DNA from: Hanleya hanleyi
Lineage: Eukaryota; Mollusca; Polyplacophora; Lepidopleurida; Hanleyidae
Direction of reading: 5' to 3'
NCBI GenBank assembly: GCA_036873755.1
Contig: JAVTVY010056966.1
Span: forward strand, 62,001-126,000
Length of the DNA stretch: 64,000 nucleotides
Notes under the pieces: model-generated
Databases searched by the model: none
Seen by the model: the letters and a program-made list of their open reading frames with translations, nothing else
What the model was told of the DNA's origin: nothing
Shown here: in pieces, positions 41,794-52,802 of the stretch
Layout of the letters: every line of letters begins with the position of its first letter
How positions within the stretch are numbered: position 1 is the stretch's first letter
Position numbers and translations under genes: made by a program

Positions 41794-42870
41794 TCAGATC
41801 TCCCAAATACCTGTGTGTGTAAAATAATTTTACATAAAAAAAACACACACATGAAAAATATACATGCTTATCCTGTAAAATTTAAGTGGATCTGAATCTA
41901 ATCAGCTAATATACAAATGTAGCGTTTACGTTAATAATGAGGATAATTATATTCAGTCTGGTGTGTATATTCTTACACACTTATTTGTACAGACGGATGG
42001 GATCTGAGAAAGAATGAATTAATATTTGAAAAGTCTAGACTCAACATGTCTGAAAGCATTTCCAACAACCGGGTAAAGAATGACAAAAACCTCTTTGAAA
42101 TTACATATATACCGGGTATGCTATACGACAAGCCCCTCGAGAAGATGCATCATGCATACAGAAATGTTATACGATGATTTATATAAGTTTTTTTTGCTGG
42201 AGTTATTGTTTCGTGCAAAACAAATCTCCTAAATACTCCATCTTCTATTCCTTGCGTACGCCATTGATTAATGGTGTACCCACCCCCCCCCCCAACCCAA
42301 CTTCGAAATGAAATTAGGCCTTAACCAGTGCAATAAAAAAATATAGCTAAAATAAGTGCCGACTCCCCTTCAACTGACCTTTTGAAAAGTTATTGCCCCC
42401 CCCCCCCCGCTCGGGGTCCTAAAAAAAGTGCTGAAATCCCGCAATGAACAGATGTACGTAGGCCTACATGATGACAATACCTCCAACAACGCTTGAGGCA
42501 CCCCCCCCCAAGTATCCCCCATTAACCTGGCAAAAAAGTAAGCACCCCCTCCCGAACCACAAGAACATGAGGCTGCACCTAAAAGGTGCTTTGACCCCTC
42601 AGCACAATATGTCCAGCGAATATCAGGTTGACATAAAAATCTGCTGAATTCTGTCAAATTTATTTACCCACATATGTATTAATGTTGATTCAAGAGAATA
42701 CTCAACGATTAGTATTTGCTAGTACCGGCTTCAGTCATCAATCCTGTGAAGGGATATCGATCCAAGACTGTGTGGATCGATACCTCAAGAAAAGTTAGTA
42801 AAGATCTGGTGAATAGTTCTTCATAGATGAAGATCTATTCCAGGGAAGAGTCGAGTGTGTGTGTGTAGTA
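41794..42870. other. AT-rich and poly-C spacer
   Basis: Begins with a TGTGTGTGTAAAATAATTTTACAT...ACACACACA hairpin at the retrotransposon break. C-runs of 8-14 occur at ~42281, 42395 and 42500. No coding region is supported. Confidence 0.5.
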
Positions 42871-42874
42871 CTCA

Positions 42875-43891
42875 ACATCTCTGGGTTACTAGGGATATTC
42901 ACTGTGAGTATCAGAGCTGTCAGTCAAATTGTAACTGAGATCTAGCCCGGACAAAAGTTAGTGACGGAAAATTTCAAAGGGCCATAACTCTGTACAGAAA
43001 TGACGTAACACGAAATAAACATGACAGTGCACATGTCTGGGATACTAGGGATATTCACTGTGAGTATCAGAGCTGTCGGTCAAATAGTAACTGAGATCTA
43101 GCCCGGACAAAAGTTAGTGACGCAAAATTTCAAAGGGCCATAACTCTGTAAAGAAATGACGTAACGCGAAATAAACATGACAGTGCACATGTCTGGGATA
43201 CTAGGGATATTCACTGTGAGTATCAGAGCTGTCGGTCAAATAGTAACTGAGATCTAGCCCGGACAAAAGTTAGTGACGCAAAATTTCAAAGGGCCATAAC
43301 TCTGTAAAGAAATGACATAACGCGAAATAAACATGACAGTGCACATGTCTGGGATACTAGGGATATTCACTGTGAGTATCAGAGCTGTCAGTCAAATAGT
43401 AACTGAGATCTAGCCCGGACAAAAGTTAGTGACGCAAAATTTCAAAGGGCCATAACTCTGTAAAGAAATGACGTAACGCGAAATAAACATGACAGTGCAC
43501 ATGTCTGGGATACTAGGGATATTCACTGTGAGTATCAGAGCTGTCGGTCAAATAGTAACTGAGATCTAGCCCGGACAAAAGTTAGTGACGAAAAATTTCA
43601 AAGGGCCATAACTCTGTAAAGAAATGACGTAACGCGAAATAAACATGACAGTGCACATGTCTGGGATACTAGGGATATTCACTGTGAGTATCAGAGCTGT
43701 CAGTCAAATAGTAACTGAGATCTAGCCCGGACAAAAGTTAGTGACGCAAAATTTCAAAGGGCCATAACTCTGTAAAGAAATGACGTAACGCGAAATAAAC
43801 ATGACAGTGCACATCTCTGGGATACTAGGGATATTCACTGTGAGTATCAGAGCTGTCAGTCAAATAGTAACTGAGATCTAGCCCGGACAAA
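42875..43891. repeat. 156-bp satellite, ~6.5 copies
   Basis: The ACATGTCTGGGATACTAGGG start recurs at 42875, 43031, 43187, 43343, 43499, 43655 and 43811, exactly 156 bp apart. Units differ by few bases and contain TCAAAGGGCCATAACTCTGT. The array ends in GACGGCCGG(CCGT)n at 43903-43945. Confidence 0.95.
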
Positions 43892-43899
43892 AAATTGTT

Positions 43900-44964
43900 G
43901 ACAGACGGCCGGCCGTCCGTCCGTCCGTCCGTCCGGCCGGCCGACCAGACGTACATGCCAACGACAAGACCCTACAGCCCTATGGGCTGAGGGGTAAAAA
44001 GTGGTTGCCCCCCCCCCTCCGATAAATTTTGAACAGTCCCTAATATTCAAGAGCGTCGTTAGAGGGGGGGTCGTTGGGTGCGAACGACTCCCTCTCAGAG
44101 CTGAATCATATGTTATTTTTCTATGTTGGACAGCACAGTAATGATATTGTTACTGAATGTGGGGAACAAACCCCTCGCGTGCCGTACGTGAAATATGCGT
44201 TCTGAGTAGCCCCGGATTTCATGGAAAAATTACATATGTAGCCCTTTCCCGTGCCAGGCGGACCGCAAATGTAAATTATCAGCCGAACGAGAAACATTAG
44301 CGAGAGAGATAGGGGGAACGGTGTGGGGGCGAGAGGATGGAGCCTGAGCGTACAACTTGTATTACATCATTGCTGCCATCGATATTTTTTCGTAATTTTC
44401 CATTAAATTGGCTTTTTCTTTTAAGCTCAGGGAAAACCAATATACAGCACGCCCTATATCAATATCGGTGGAGACTTTACGGTAAATTTTGAACGGCGCG
44501 TGTTGCGTGGGCGCTTTTCGAAGAGCAGGTCGACAGCGGCTGCAACAGTTCGACAGTGGGTCGGAACTGGCTCCCCATACCTCGTAATAATAACCATATG
44601 TTAATAATTTAAGTTCAACACTAATCGTGATTATTATATGGGCATGTTGCCTATAATATTGCATAATTTTACCCTGCTAGAAAACCGTGGACATGTACTG
44701 TGTCTGGAGGTAGCAGACGACACTGATTTCCGAATGTATATTCATGAAATTGTATAAAAATTTGTCAAATGTGTGCAGAGAAGTTGACAAGAGTAACCTC
44801 TTCACAAAAAAGACCGAGCTACTTGATTTTTTTCCTGGAGTTTCAGAACGAGAGACGCTTTGCAACGCACTAGATTTTTCAAATTCGGCGCGTCTGTGGT
44901 GACTGCAAAATTCGGAATAGTGGTAAGTGGATCGGAACTGGATACGGATCGGAACTGGCGACGT
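43900..44964. other. (CCGT)n palindrome and spacer
   Basis: 43905-43945 is a GCCGGCCGTCCG...CCGGCCGGCC palindromic microsatellite joined to the satellite. The rest holds short G/C runs and no convincing gene. Confidence 0.5.
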
Positions 44965-45837
44965 CACTGTAGGAGATAGCTGTAACATGGCGAATGCTGG
45001 TTTTGGTTTATTTCCGAAAAATATTGTAGAATATGGGAATACTTGATGAATATCAGCATATAATTCAATATGGTTGCAAAATTCCCACAATAATTGCCAT
45101 GCAATTTGTATACCTTCAATATGCTCAATATATGCCGCCACTACGATGTGCACACTTTCCTGCCATACAACTATCTGCCATTACATCAGTCCATGCCTGT
45201 ATATAATACCTCTGGTCAGCGGTCACATTGCCTGAATTGACCAATCAATACACGTATCTCTGCCGTTCGCGGAGGACAGATGCCCGCCGGCGAACGGCAG
45301 GAGGACTATTTGCTAAACAACAACTGGCGATTACAAGGTAATTAGAGAGAATCGGGCGGTATTATAAAAATATATCTCGTACATATTACTTAACGATTCG
45401 ATGTAAGTAAATAGATCAACATGGAATGATTTATAAAAGTCAAATTTAGGAGAACGATTTTGCCGGGGAAAGCACGACAGGTTTTAGCGCCTTTGCAACA
45501 TGATACATTGTTGCAAGAAAGCACGAGGTATCTATTTCCCTAGAAATAACCATAAAACAGACATTTATTTACAATTTTCCCCTAAAACTAGAATAGTCTA
45601 AGTATTTTATGACGCCATCAATCATTACTTTAACACAATAGGTAAGCAGAATGTGATTCCTATTTCCCGCTGCCTGACGTTACTTACATGTACCTAGATC
45701 ATCGAGAAAAAGCAGTGAACAAGCCGGCCTCCATACGCACCAAAATAGTGCGACTCAAAATATGGCCAAACTGCAATTACAATAGTTTGAACAGTAAAAG
45801 TCGTACTAGATACATAATTGCAATTAACAGCAACCAC

Positions 45838-46700
45838 CTTTTTACGGAACACTTGTAACATCCAAATATTCAAAATCAAACAGGGAAAATAAATGGGAGG
45901 CTATTTTAAATATGGGCGAGCAAGAATGAAAAAAAATTCACTCCATGCCATTTAAATGCACGAAAGATGTGGCTCTTAGGTGGTTTCAGTATCGTTTAAC
46001 AAACCGGATCCTGGCCACAAACACTTTTCTTCAGAAAATACATATAGTCGATTCGGATTTGTGCGATTTCTGTAACATTGAAAGAGAAACGCTCACTCAT
46101 ATATTTTTTGATTGTCCAGTAACGAAAGAATTTTGGCACGCTCTTTTTCAGTGGATATCAGACAAGGCTGAAAATATTGTTATAGTTAACACAAGCTGCA
46201 AATTAATACTTTTTGGAGGTCTTTACAACGACAAAGCATTTAATACCATTTTGCTGCTAGCAAAACGGCATATATATCACAGTAAGTTGAAGAAGACCGT
46301 GCCAAAAATTGAAATCTTTAAGAAAATTTTAGTAAAATATTATGAAACCGAAAAAGTTGGCTACTATATAGAATGTCAGCACGATATCTTCCAAGTCAGG
46401 TGGTCCAGTTTCAATGCACTGCTACTTTAGTTCTGTACAACAGATACACAGTATGTACTCCCTGAACCCTCCACCATGTATAGGTAATGTGCTCCTAATG
46501 TCAAGTGTCAATTCATTTTATTATAGTTATTTATATTTATATATACAGTAAAACAGGTTTAATGCCTTTCTGATTATAATTGCCACGTTCATAAGAAAAT
46601 GAAATAATTATATCTACGGCGAATGTGGCGCAAAATATGATGTATACACTTTTGCTGAATGGTGCTAACCTGAATAAAAATATATATATAAAAAAAAAAA
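45838..46700 (+). mobile_element. 5'-truncated L1-like LINE with 16-bp target duplication
   Basis: AATTAACAGCAACCAC flanks the insert at 45822-45837 and 46701-46716. Copy 1 of the host repeat has it once. The insert ends in a poly(A) stretch (46691-46700) after AATAAA. Target duplication, poly(A) and 5' truncation are the marks of target-primed reverse transcription. Confidence 0.92.
45945..46430 (+). CDS. zf-RVT-like C-terminal domain of an L1-like ORF2 (fragment)
   Basis: 161 open codons with RWFQYRLTNRILATNTFLQK, CDFCNIERETLTHIFFDCPV and EFWHALFQW. This is the C-terminal knuckle domain found after RT in plant- and animal-type L1 ORF2 proteins. The frame enters from upstream inside the insert and the RT itself is absent. 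Confidence 0.8.
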   Translation: MPFKCTKDVALRWFQYRLTNRILATNTFLQKIHIVDSDLCDFCNIERETLTHIFFDCPVTKEFWHALFQWISDKAENIVIVNTSCKLILFGGLYNDKAFNTILLLAKRHIYHSKLKKTVPKIEIFKKILVKYYETEKVGYYIECQHDIFQVRWSSFNALLL

Positions 46701-47156
46701 AATTAACAGCAACCACTAATAACTCCATATTTAACTACAAAATGCCAAAATGAAAATTATAAACATCATGTCACGTGATCAGTCCTATAACATGGGGGGA
46801 GTTACATTTGGCGAAAGAGACAAGCTGTCAGTAAAATCCAGAAAGTGTCTAGCTTACAGAGCATAAATTATTAGTGCTAAGCCACTAGCATGAAGGAGTA
46901 ATCCTACAGGCGTTCACACCCAATAGGTAAATTACCCTAGAATCAATATTCGAATGTGTCAAAATCAAAATTCCGGCAGATCAGCAGTACATATTAAAAT
47001 TTGACCTCCCCCCTAAAAACACGTGTTTACTTGACAGTCACCTGAATGTACTATACATGAATGACAAAATATTCATGCTACGACAGTTCAAACATCGGTA
47101 AGCCATCAGACATTAATACTCCAGATATCACAATAGACGAGGTAACAAATCCAAAA

Positions 47157-47543
47157 TTACTTGATCTCGTTATACCCAAAATAAATAATATATTGCGTCA
47201 CCTGGCCCACAAGTAAATGGCATAGTGTGGAAGCGGCCCGTTGGGTCACCCTTACATTTTTCTCCTTGACCAAGGAGACCTTTTTTCGCACCAGGACTCG
47301 GACATCTATCTTCTGCTTGACCAACTTGGCCCTCTGCGTCAGGGTCAGTGGTACGTTGCCTTTCAACAGGTTGTACCCGATCTTCCACAGACAGTGTAAG
47401 AGACCGGAGTCAGCACTGCGTACACTGTTGCGGGCCAAGTCAGGTGAGGCAGTCTTCAGTACTCGGAGCGTACTCGAGCAGATAACATGTCGCTGAACCC
47501 ACAACCCGTCTCTCTTTATTCTCGGTGGGTACGTACTGAACAC
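47157..47543 (-). CDS. Small basic protein of Polinton-like loci (128 aa)
   Basis: An intact frame. The middle reads LRVLKTASPDLARNSVRSAD, then GYNLLKGNVPLTLTQRAKL and VLVRKKVSLVKEK. This matches a short protein family that I remember as frequent in invertebrate Polinton/adintovirus-like loci (L-x-x-L-x3-P-x-L-R ... N-V-L-x-G-N-x-x-L ... KKVSLKxK). The usual glycine-rich end is altered. The function is unknown to me. Being intact, it is a recent remnant, and its stop overlaps the dispersed repeat. Confidence 0.5.
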   Translation of the reverse strand: MFSTYPPRIKRDGLWVQRHVICSSTLRVLKTASPDLARNSVRSADSGLLHCLWKIGYNLLKGNVPLTLTQRAKLVKQKIDVRVLVRKKVSLVKEKNVRVTQRAASTLCHLLVGQVTQYIIYFGYNEIK

Positions 47544-47754
47544 ACTGCTAGGACTGCAAAGATAAAATCAACAAGGATGGTGTGTTCTATTTTTTTATTA
47601 TCCCCTTCATCGCACACAGCTTGCGGGACAACTGTGGGTGTGTTTAAATAATAATAATTTTTTTTATGATTTTTGCATCCCCAGGGAAATGCCGTACCGC
47701 AGTCGGAATGGTTGGAGATGGCTTCCCTCAGGTCGATGAGCATATACCTGCAGG

Positions 47755-47835
47755 CACGGCGGAACAGGGGGGGCCGGGGGGGGGGGGGGGGGCATGGCCC
47801 CCCTAATATTTTCAGCAAAAAAAAAAGACACAAAA
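47755..47835. repeat. G-tract followed by CCCCCC and A-tract
   Basis: GGCCG followed by ~18 G, CATGGCCCCCC, TAATATTTTC and 10 A. It looks like the end of a small dispersed repeat with homopolymer edges. Length may be unreliable in assembly. Confidence 0.6.
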
Positions 47836-48365
47836 AAGGAGACAAGAAAAAGGCAGAAACAGATAAAAAAAACCCGATAAAGCGAAAAACCTACAATGTA
47901 TATCTGTATTGAATGCAGATTTTACTTTCCAATATATGAGGGACATCATTGCTCATTCCATAATCCAAATTAACTCATGGTTCGTCTGTCAAATCCAAGC
48001 CATGACGGATAGCTTGTACACTACAACGAATATCAGCCACTTCTACGGGAAATATTTGTGAGCTTATGATCTCTCCGAACATGCCCATATTTGAACGAAT
48101 TAAGTGCCAGTCAATGTCTCCATCTGGTTGCTTTGAAGTAAGATGTTTTAAGCTATCCGAGATTTGTTTTATTTAATATACGCCCTCATGTTGTTTTCTC
48201 TCGGACTTCAAAGAGTTTGTCCTTCAGCTTCTTCTCTACATAGGGAGCTTCTTGAAATAAGAACATGAGTTGCTTGGTAGGAATGGCATATGCCGGTTAG
48301 GCAAATCGGATACACCATGCCCATGCAGTGTGGTTTTCTGATCTGGATGGATTAGAGTTCCAATT

Positions 48366-48409
48366 GGAATGGCCTTTGCCATTCCTCTTGGAATGGCTTA
48401 TGCCATTCC
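48366..48409. repeat. Twin 20-bp hairpins in tandem
   Basis: GGAATGGCCTTTGCCATTCC and GGAATGGCTTATGCCATTCC, each a perfect 8-bp stem with a 4-base loop, are separated by TCTT. Confidence 0.9.
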
Positions 48410-48449
48410 TCTTGTTATAGCATATAGCCATCCTTTGTCTGCCCAGTTC

Positions 48450-49820
48450 CAAAAAGTATGCCATGGAGTTCCTAGGAGTTCCAACTCGGCGCAGCATGCC
48501 TCTGTTTGGGATGCCTTATGTCAGTTCCTAGCATGCCCCACATTCTAGAAGCTTTCTTAAACTGAGCTTTAATCTAATTAAACGGAGATTCCACGAAGGT
48601 AGCGTATTGCTTCAAAACATCCTTCGTTCATTGGTTGACACTTTAAACGGACAGTTCCAGTAATAACTGTACAGCCCTAATCTGCCTACAAGGCCTGGTA
48701 TGGAGATAGGAGTACCGGTATACAGAACTGTATCATATGGAGAATGGCTCATTCACACGCATAAGTTGACCTGTGTTCGGCTCCCCAACAAGTATGACAA
48801 GTAGAAAACGTCTGTGTTGTTGACATGATTAAAACTTGATGAATCTTTTGATTGAAATGATATATATTTAACATTTAATTTATTCCTACTTCCGAACATT
48901 CTCATTTTCCTGACGGGGATTATTAAAAAAATGATAAACAACAAAACAGGCAAAATATACAGAGATTACACATGTGAAGATTTCTTGTTTTATTACTCGG
49001 AAATACGCTAGAACGCGTCTCCGGCCATCTAAGACCCCTGGAGCTTCCGGGGCCTGGGCCGCCCCTGGACCCTCGCCTATTTGTGCTGTGATAGTGGCCC
49101 CCTCAATCACTAATTGCTTCCGCCGTGCCTGGCCTGTGTCCATGGTGAGAGGTGTACGCACGGTCGCTGTGGCCCGCTCGCTCGAGTCGATGTCGTCGAA
49201 GCACTGGTACTGTTGTTGGCGCGTTAGTGCGTTCAGTCGGGAACGGAATACCAGTTGGTGTGTGCATCGAGTCTTGTGGGTTTCCCACCTTTCTCGAAAA
49301 ATATTTTCCAGGACTTTCAACCACCTTTCAAGTAGTACTTTCACAGACATTTCTTGCAATCTCAATACATCAAAGCTCGCAAGTGGCATAAAATAACGTA
49401 ACCAACAACATAAGAAGAGAATTTTTTTAGGACCGACAGACAAAAATCAGGAATTGTAAGCACTTTAAAGTCTTCGAAATTGGTAACCTAAAATTGAAGG
49501 ACTTTCCAGGTTTCCAATCACTCTTGGGAACACTGTCTAGGTACCGTTGTCAGGACATTAGTATGTTCATTGTAAGTGGTCGTATACGGTTGGTATTCAG
49601 GTGTAGTAATCACTGTAATACCGTACTTGATGTGGGGAGGTAAATGTTGATCACGTCTGTATACTTGGAACCGGAGTAGTGGTAACTTGGGCTAGCAGAG
49701 GTTTGATGGGAGCTAGAGTGGAGGGTGTCTGTGGATTCCTCTGACTGAGGTCTGTGTCCTAGGTGAGGTGGGTAGAGAGCGGAGTCAGGCCATGTCGTAA
49801 AATACATTCCATACATAATG
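48450..49820. other. Spacer with unrecognised open frames
   Basis: A 185-codon minus frame (48886-49443) overlaps a 140-codon plus frame. Neither has a known motif. The GC-rich core at 49000-49250 differs from the AT-rich surroundings and might be a decayed exon or gene fragment. Confidence 0.3.
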
Positions 49821-49827
49821 CCCAGTA

Positions 49828-50032
49828 TACTTGATGGAATAAAAACAGAAGTGGAAATAACATATATATGATAGCATTATTTACTTCATAAAATATTTTA
49901 TGAAATGACTTCATTAAACCCATCTTTTATTTTTAGAACGAGATGTTAACATCAGACAATCAAATATTTTATGAAGTAAATAATGCTATCATACATATGT
50001 TATTTCCACTTCTGTTTTTATTCCATCAAGTA
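49828..50032. mobile_element. 205-bp Tc1/mariner-type MITE with TA duplication
   Basis: Near-perfect ~70-bp inverted ends start TACTTGATGGAATAAAAACA. TA flanks both sides (49826-49827, 50033-50034). No coding capacity. The ends are close to identical, so the copy is fairly young. Confidence 0.85.
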
Positions 50033-50039
50033 TAAGCTC

Positions 50040-51240
50040 TTTTAATTGTATTAACTGTGTGTATTTAGTGTGTATATATTGTTAATTTGTTTGAATGAGT
50101 GTGCGATACTTGTACGTTTCCCTAAGTCTATTATGGGTTTTTCTGATCGGTTGACATGTGGTGAAATAAATACACTTCCGGTCCACCTTTGAAAGTGCGC
50201 ACCGGTGTTTGTGTACATATGCACACGGTCAAAGGTCAACTGGAAGTGACGTCACAAAGGACCGGGATGTTTCACTCAGAGGTCAACGGTCAAACCGAGA
50301 AAAGATCAACTTTCTATACTACTTCCCTAGTACAGACTAAAGGCAGGGTAGAATGGTACAACGGAATGTGGCGTCACGTGACCTTCGTCCCTGTACATGT
50401 ATCCGACAGCCACAGCCACAACAGAATATCCGTCAACCGAAAGAACGTGTTGATACGTGTTGAAATACAGAGACAGACGAAGCATAGCCTTCAGATCCCC
50501 AGGTGCGGGAAATTGCAGGCCCGAAATTATAAATCATCTTGAAGTATTACCTATATCTTAGGAGGAATTATCAGAGGAGACAAGAATTATAAAAGAACGC
50601 CCCTGGATTAATGCTAAGGGAAGGTTTGTGGGTAATCGGAGGCAATCTGGGAATATTGATGTTCACAACCTCCGCTTACTAGACGTTTGCCAAATACCTT
50701 TTAAGAGCAGCTTCAGATATCTGATGACTGCTCCGAAGCTGTGCTTAAATGATAATTTTATCAGCTGCTTTGTGAATTAGTTATTTGACTATGACGTCAA
50801 TTATATTTGCTTGTAAAATATGTTGTGTCAGAAATTGCTAATTTTTCCGAAGTAAGTTGAAAATCCACATCTACAGGTTTCTGATGAAGGCCATTTTGAA
50901 TTTACCTGTGATGTTGGAGACGGAGGGTGGAGCTTGATGACCGGGGATAGGACATACTCTCGAGGGCATGAGGTCGGGCGAGGCTTAGTTTATGGGATAG
51001 AGGGTGGGGCTCGGCACCCCGGGGGTGGGGACATGCTCACGAGGGTAGTGATAGGGGTGCTGACATGAAGGCCATGGAAAGTTCCCCGCACATGAAACCA
51101 CCAACTACACGCCGTCATTTGTCAGTTTATTTGACTATGACGTCAATTTTATTTGCTTGTAAAATATGTTAAGTGTCAGAAATTGCTAATTTATTTGAAT
51201 TGAATTGAAAATCTACACCTACAGGTCTCTGATGAAGGCC
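50040..51240. other. Spacer, no genes seen
   Basis: Two copies of ATTTGACTATGACGTCAATT(A/T)TATTTGCTTGTAAAATATGTT (50783 and 51130) show a small direct duplication. GGGGTGGGG-rich stretch at 50930-51050. Confidence 0.5.
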
Positions 51241-51245
51241 GTATA

Positions 51246-52780
51246 GAATGAAAGCTCGTGTGAAACACGGGAGAAGAGCATTTCCCCGAATACATGTTTA
51301 ACACATGAATTGGAACTCGCAGCGTTTAGATCTCTCTAAAATGGGCACACTCTCTATTAGGTGTGGCAATTTGTTTAAGGATGGGACAAAGGGTGGGGTA
51401 TATACCCATGGAGGATGGGCAATCGGGAATCATCGCTGGTAGTAGTGCTTCTGAGAAGGGATTTCTTTACCAATGGGCGAAACCCAGTGCGAGACAACAC
51501 CAACTTAATTTTGTGTTCCACGGACCGCCGACATTGAAAAATAGAATCTCAGAATAGAAATAAAATTTGAAATTGCCCCTTTTTTCTACGAAAGTTGGAA
51601 CATTAAGATTTCAACTTTTTTTCATTCCTGATTGTATGAAATAGGCTGTTGTATTCTATCTGAAACAATGCCAGCAAATAAAAATGACAAACAACTGGAA
51701 GTCAGCGAACTGTTGTTTTAAAATGCTGCTAAAAACGAGTGGGTGAATAGAATTTAACGTCGCTTTCAACAATATTTCAAGCACCATCCAGCCAAGTCGC
51801 GTTCCTGTTACTTTAAAGAAGAAATCTTTGAAGCAGCATGGAACCAGATAACATCCACCCACCCTATAAAACACTGAGGACAGCACACAAGACACAGACA
51901 GGTCGCTTACATGGTGCAATAAAGGCAAGCGATATTACAGTGCTAAACATTCTAAAGTTGCTTCTCAGCAAAATGCATTGAAGCAATGCTGTTAATTGTA
52001 CTTAGGCAACAACGACATTCAACATAAATCGGGAACCTTCACTGGCTGTGTGATCTATTACTGTGTCATGGTACCCATATTCTGAGAGTGGCGTGGTATG
52101 TCAGAGCTTGGAAATGGGGATGTTTCCCCAGTTCAGCCGATATCGCATGATTTAAGTTACTGTTGAAGCATGAGGCTGTTGCAACACATGCGAACAACCA
52201 CAACGATGATGATGAGAATCTTAGATTTGAAGTGTTTCTTGGCAGTTAAAAGTATGCGACTTATCATACAGTTTTTGGCGTCAGTCATATTCATGCACTC
52301 TGGGTCCATCATCAGTTGCATATGTGGTATTAATTTAGAAAGCCAAGCTATATTTCATGTTATATCATAATATAAAGTATGTAACCTTGAAAAAATAGGT
52401 TTAGTAACCTGGGACAGGCTTCTAGTCATCACCAATTGCACATGTATTATGAATTTGGAGAGCCTATCTTCACTTCTTTAAAAATTACTGCTAATGCTAC
52501 ATTTAACCTTGATAAAACATGAAGGTCAGTCATATTCATAAGGACTTCTGATCTATCACCATCTGCATATGTTGTATGATCAGAAAGATGAACAGACAGA
52601 TAGACGGACAGACAGATGACATGAACAATTCAGTTCCATTTGAGGCATCATTACATATTATCTTCAAAGTCTAAATATTCTGTCAAAATGCACCAGAACA
52701 AATCATTTTACTTAATTTATATATAAAAATTTCCCAGGTGAGACGTGACATATAGCAGGAATGTAGAAGATCCATTTCAA
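51246..52780. repeat. Large direct duplication, unit A
   Basis: Shares ordered blocks with 52803-55300: ATGAAAGCTCG, GGATGGGACAA, GAGAAGGGATTTCTT, GGGCGAAACCCAGTG, CTGTTGTATTCTATCT, GTCAGTCATATTCAT, TATTCTGTCAAAATGCACCA, AAATTTCCCAGGTG. Non-coding. Diverged by many indels. Confidence 0.8.
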
Positions 52781-52802
52781 AAGTCTTTCCACTTTTTTAG
52801 TC

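Larger units (their letters stand above)
44965..47215. repeat. Dispersed repeat, copy 2, split by an L1-like insert
   Basis: Matches copy 1 (29095-30345) on both sides of the insert at 45838-46700. Near its right end it overlaps the 3' end of the small gene at 47157-47543. A segment of ~170 bp near 47015-47185 is absent from copy 1. A perfect 11-bp hairpin (45260-45300) corresponds to an imperfect one in copy 1 (29415-29455). Confidence 0.85.

Noticed and set aside
48886..49443. 185-codon minus-strand frame as a gene
   Set aside because: No known motif, overlapping frames on the other strand, and open length explained by a GC-rich patch.
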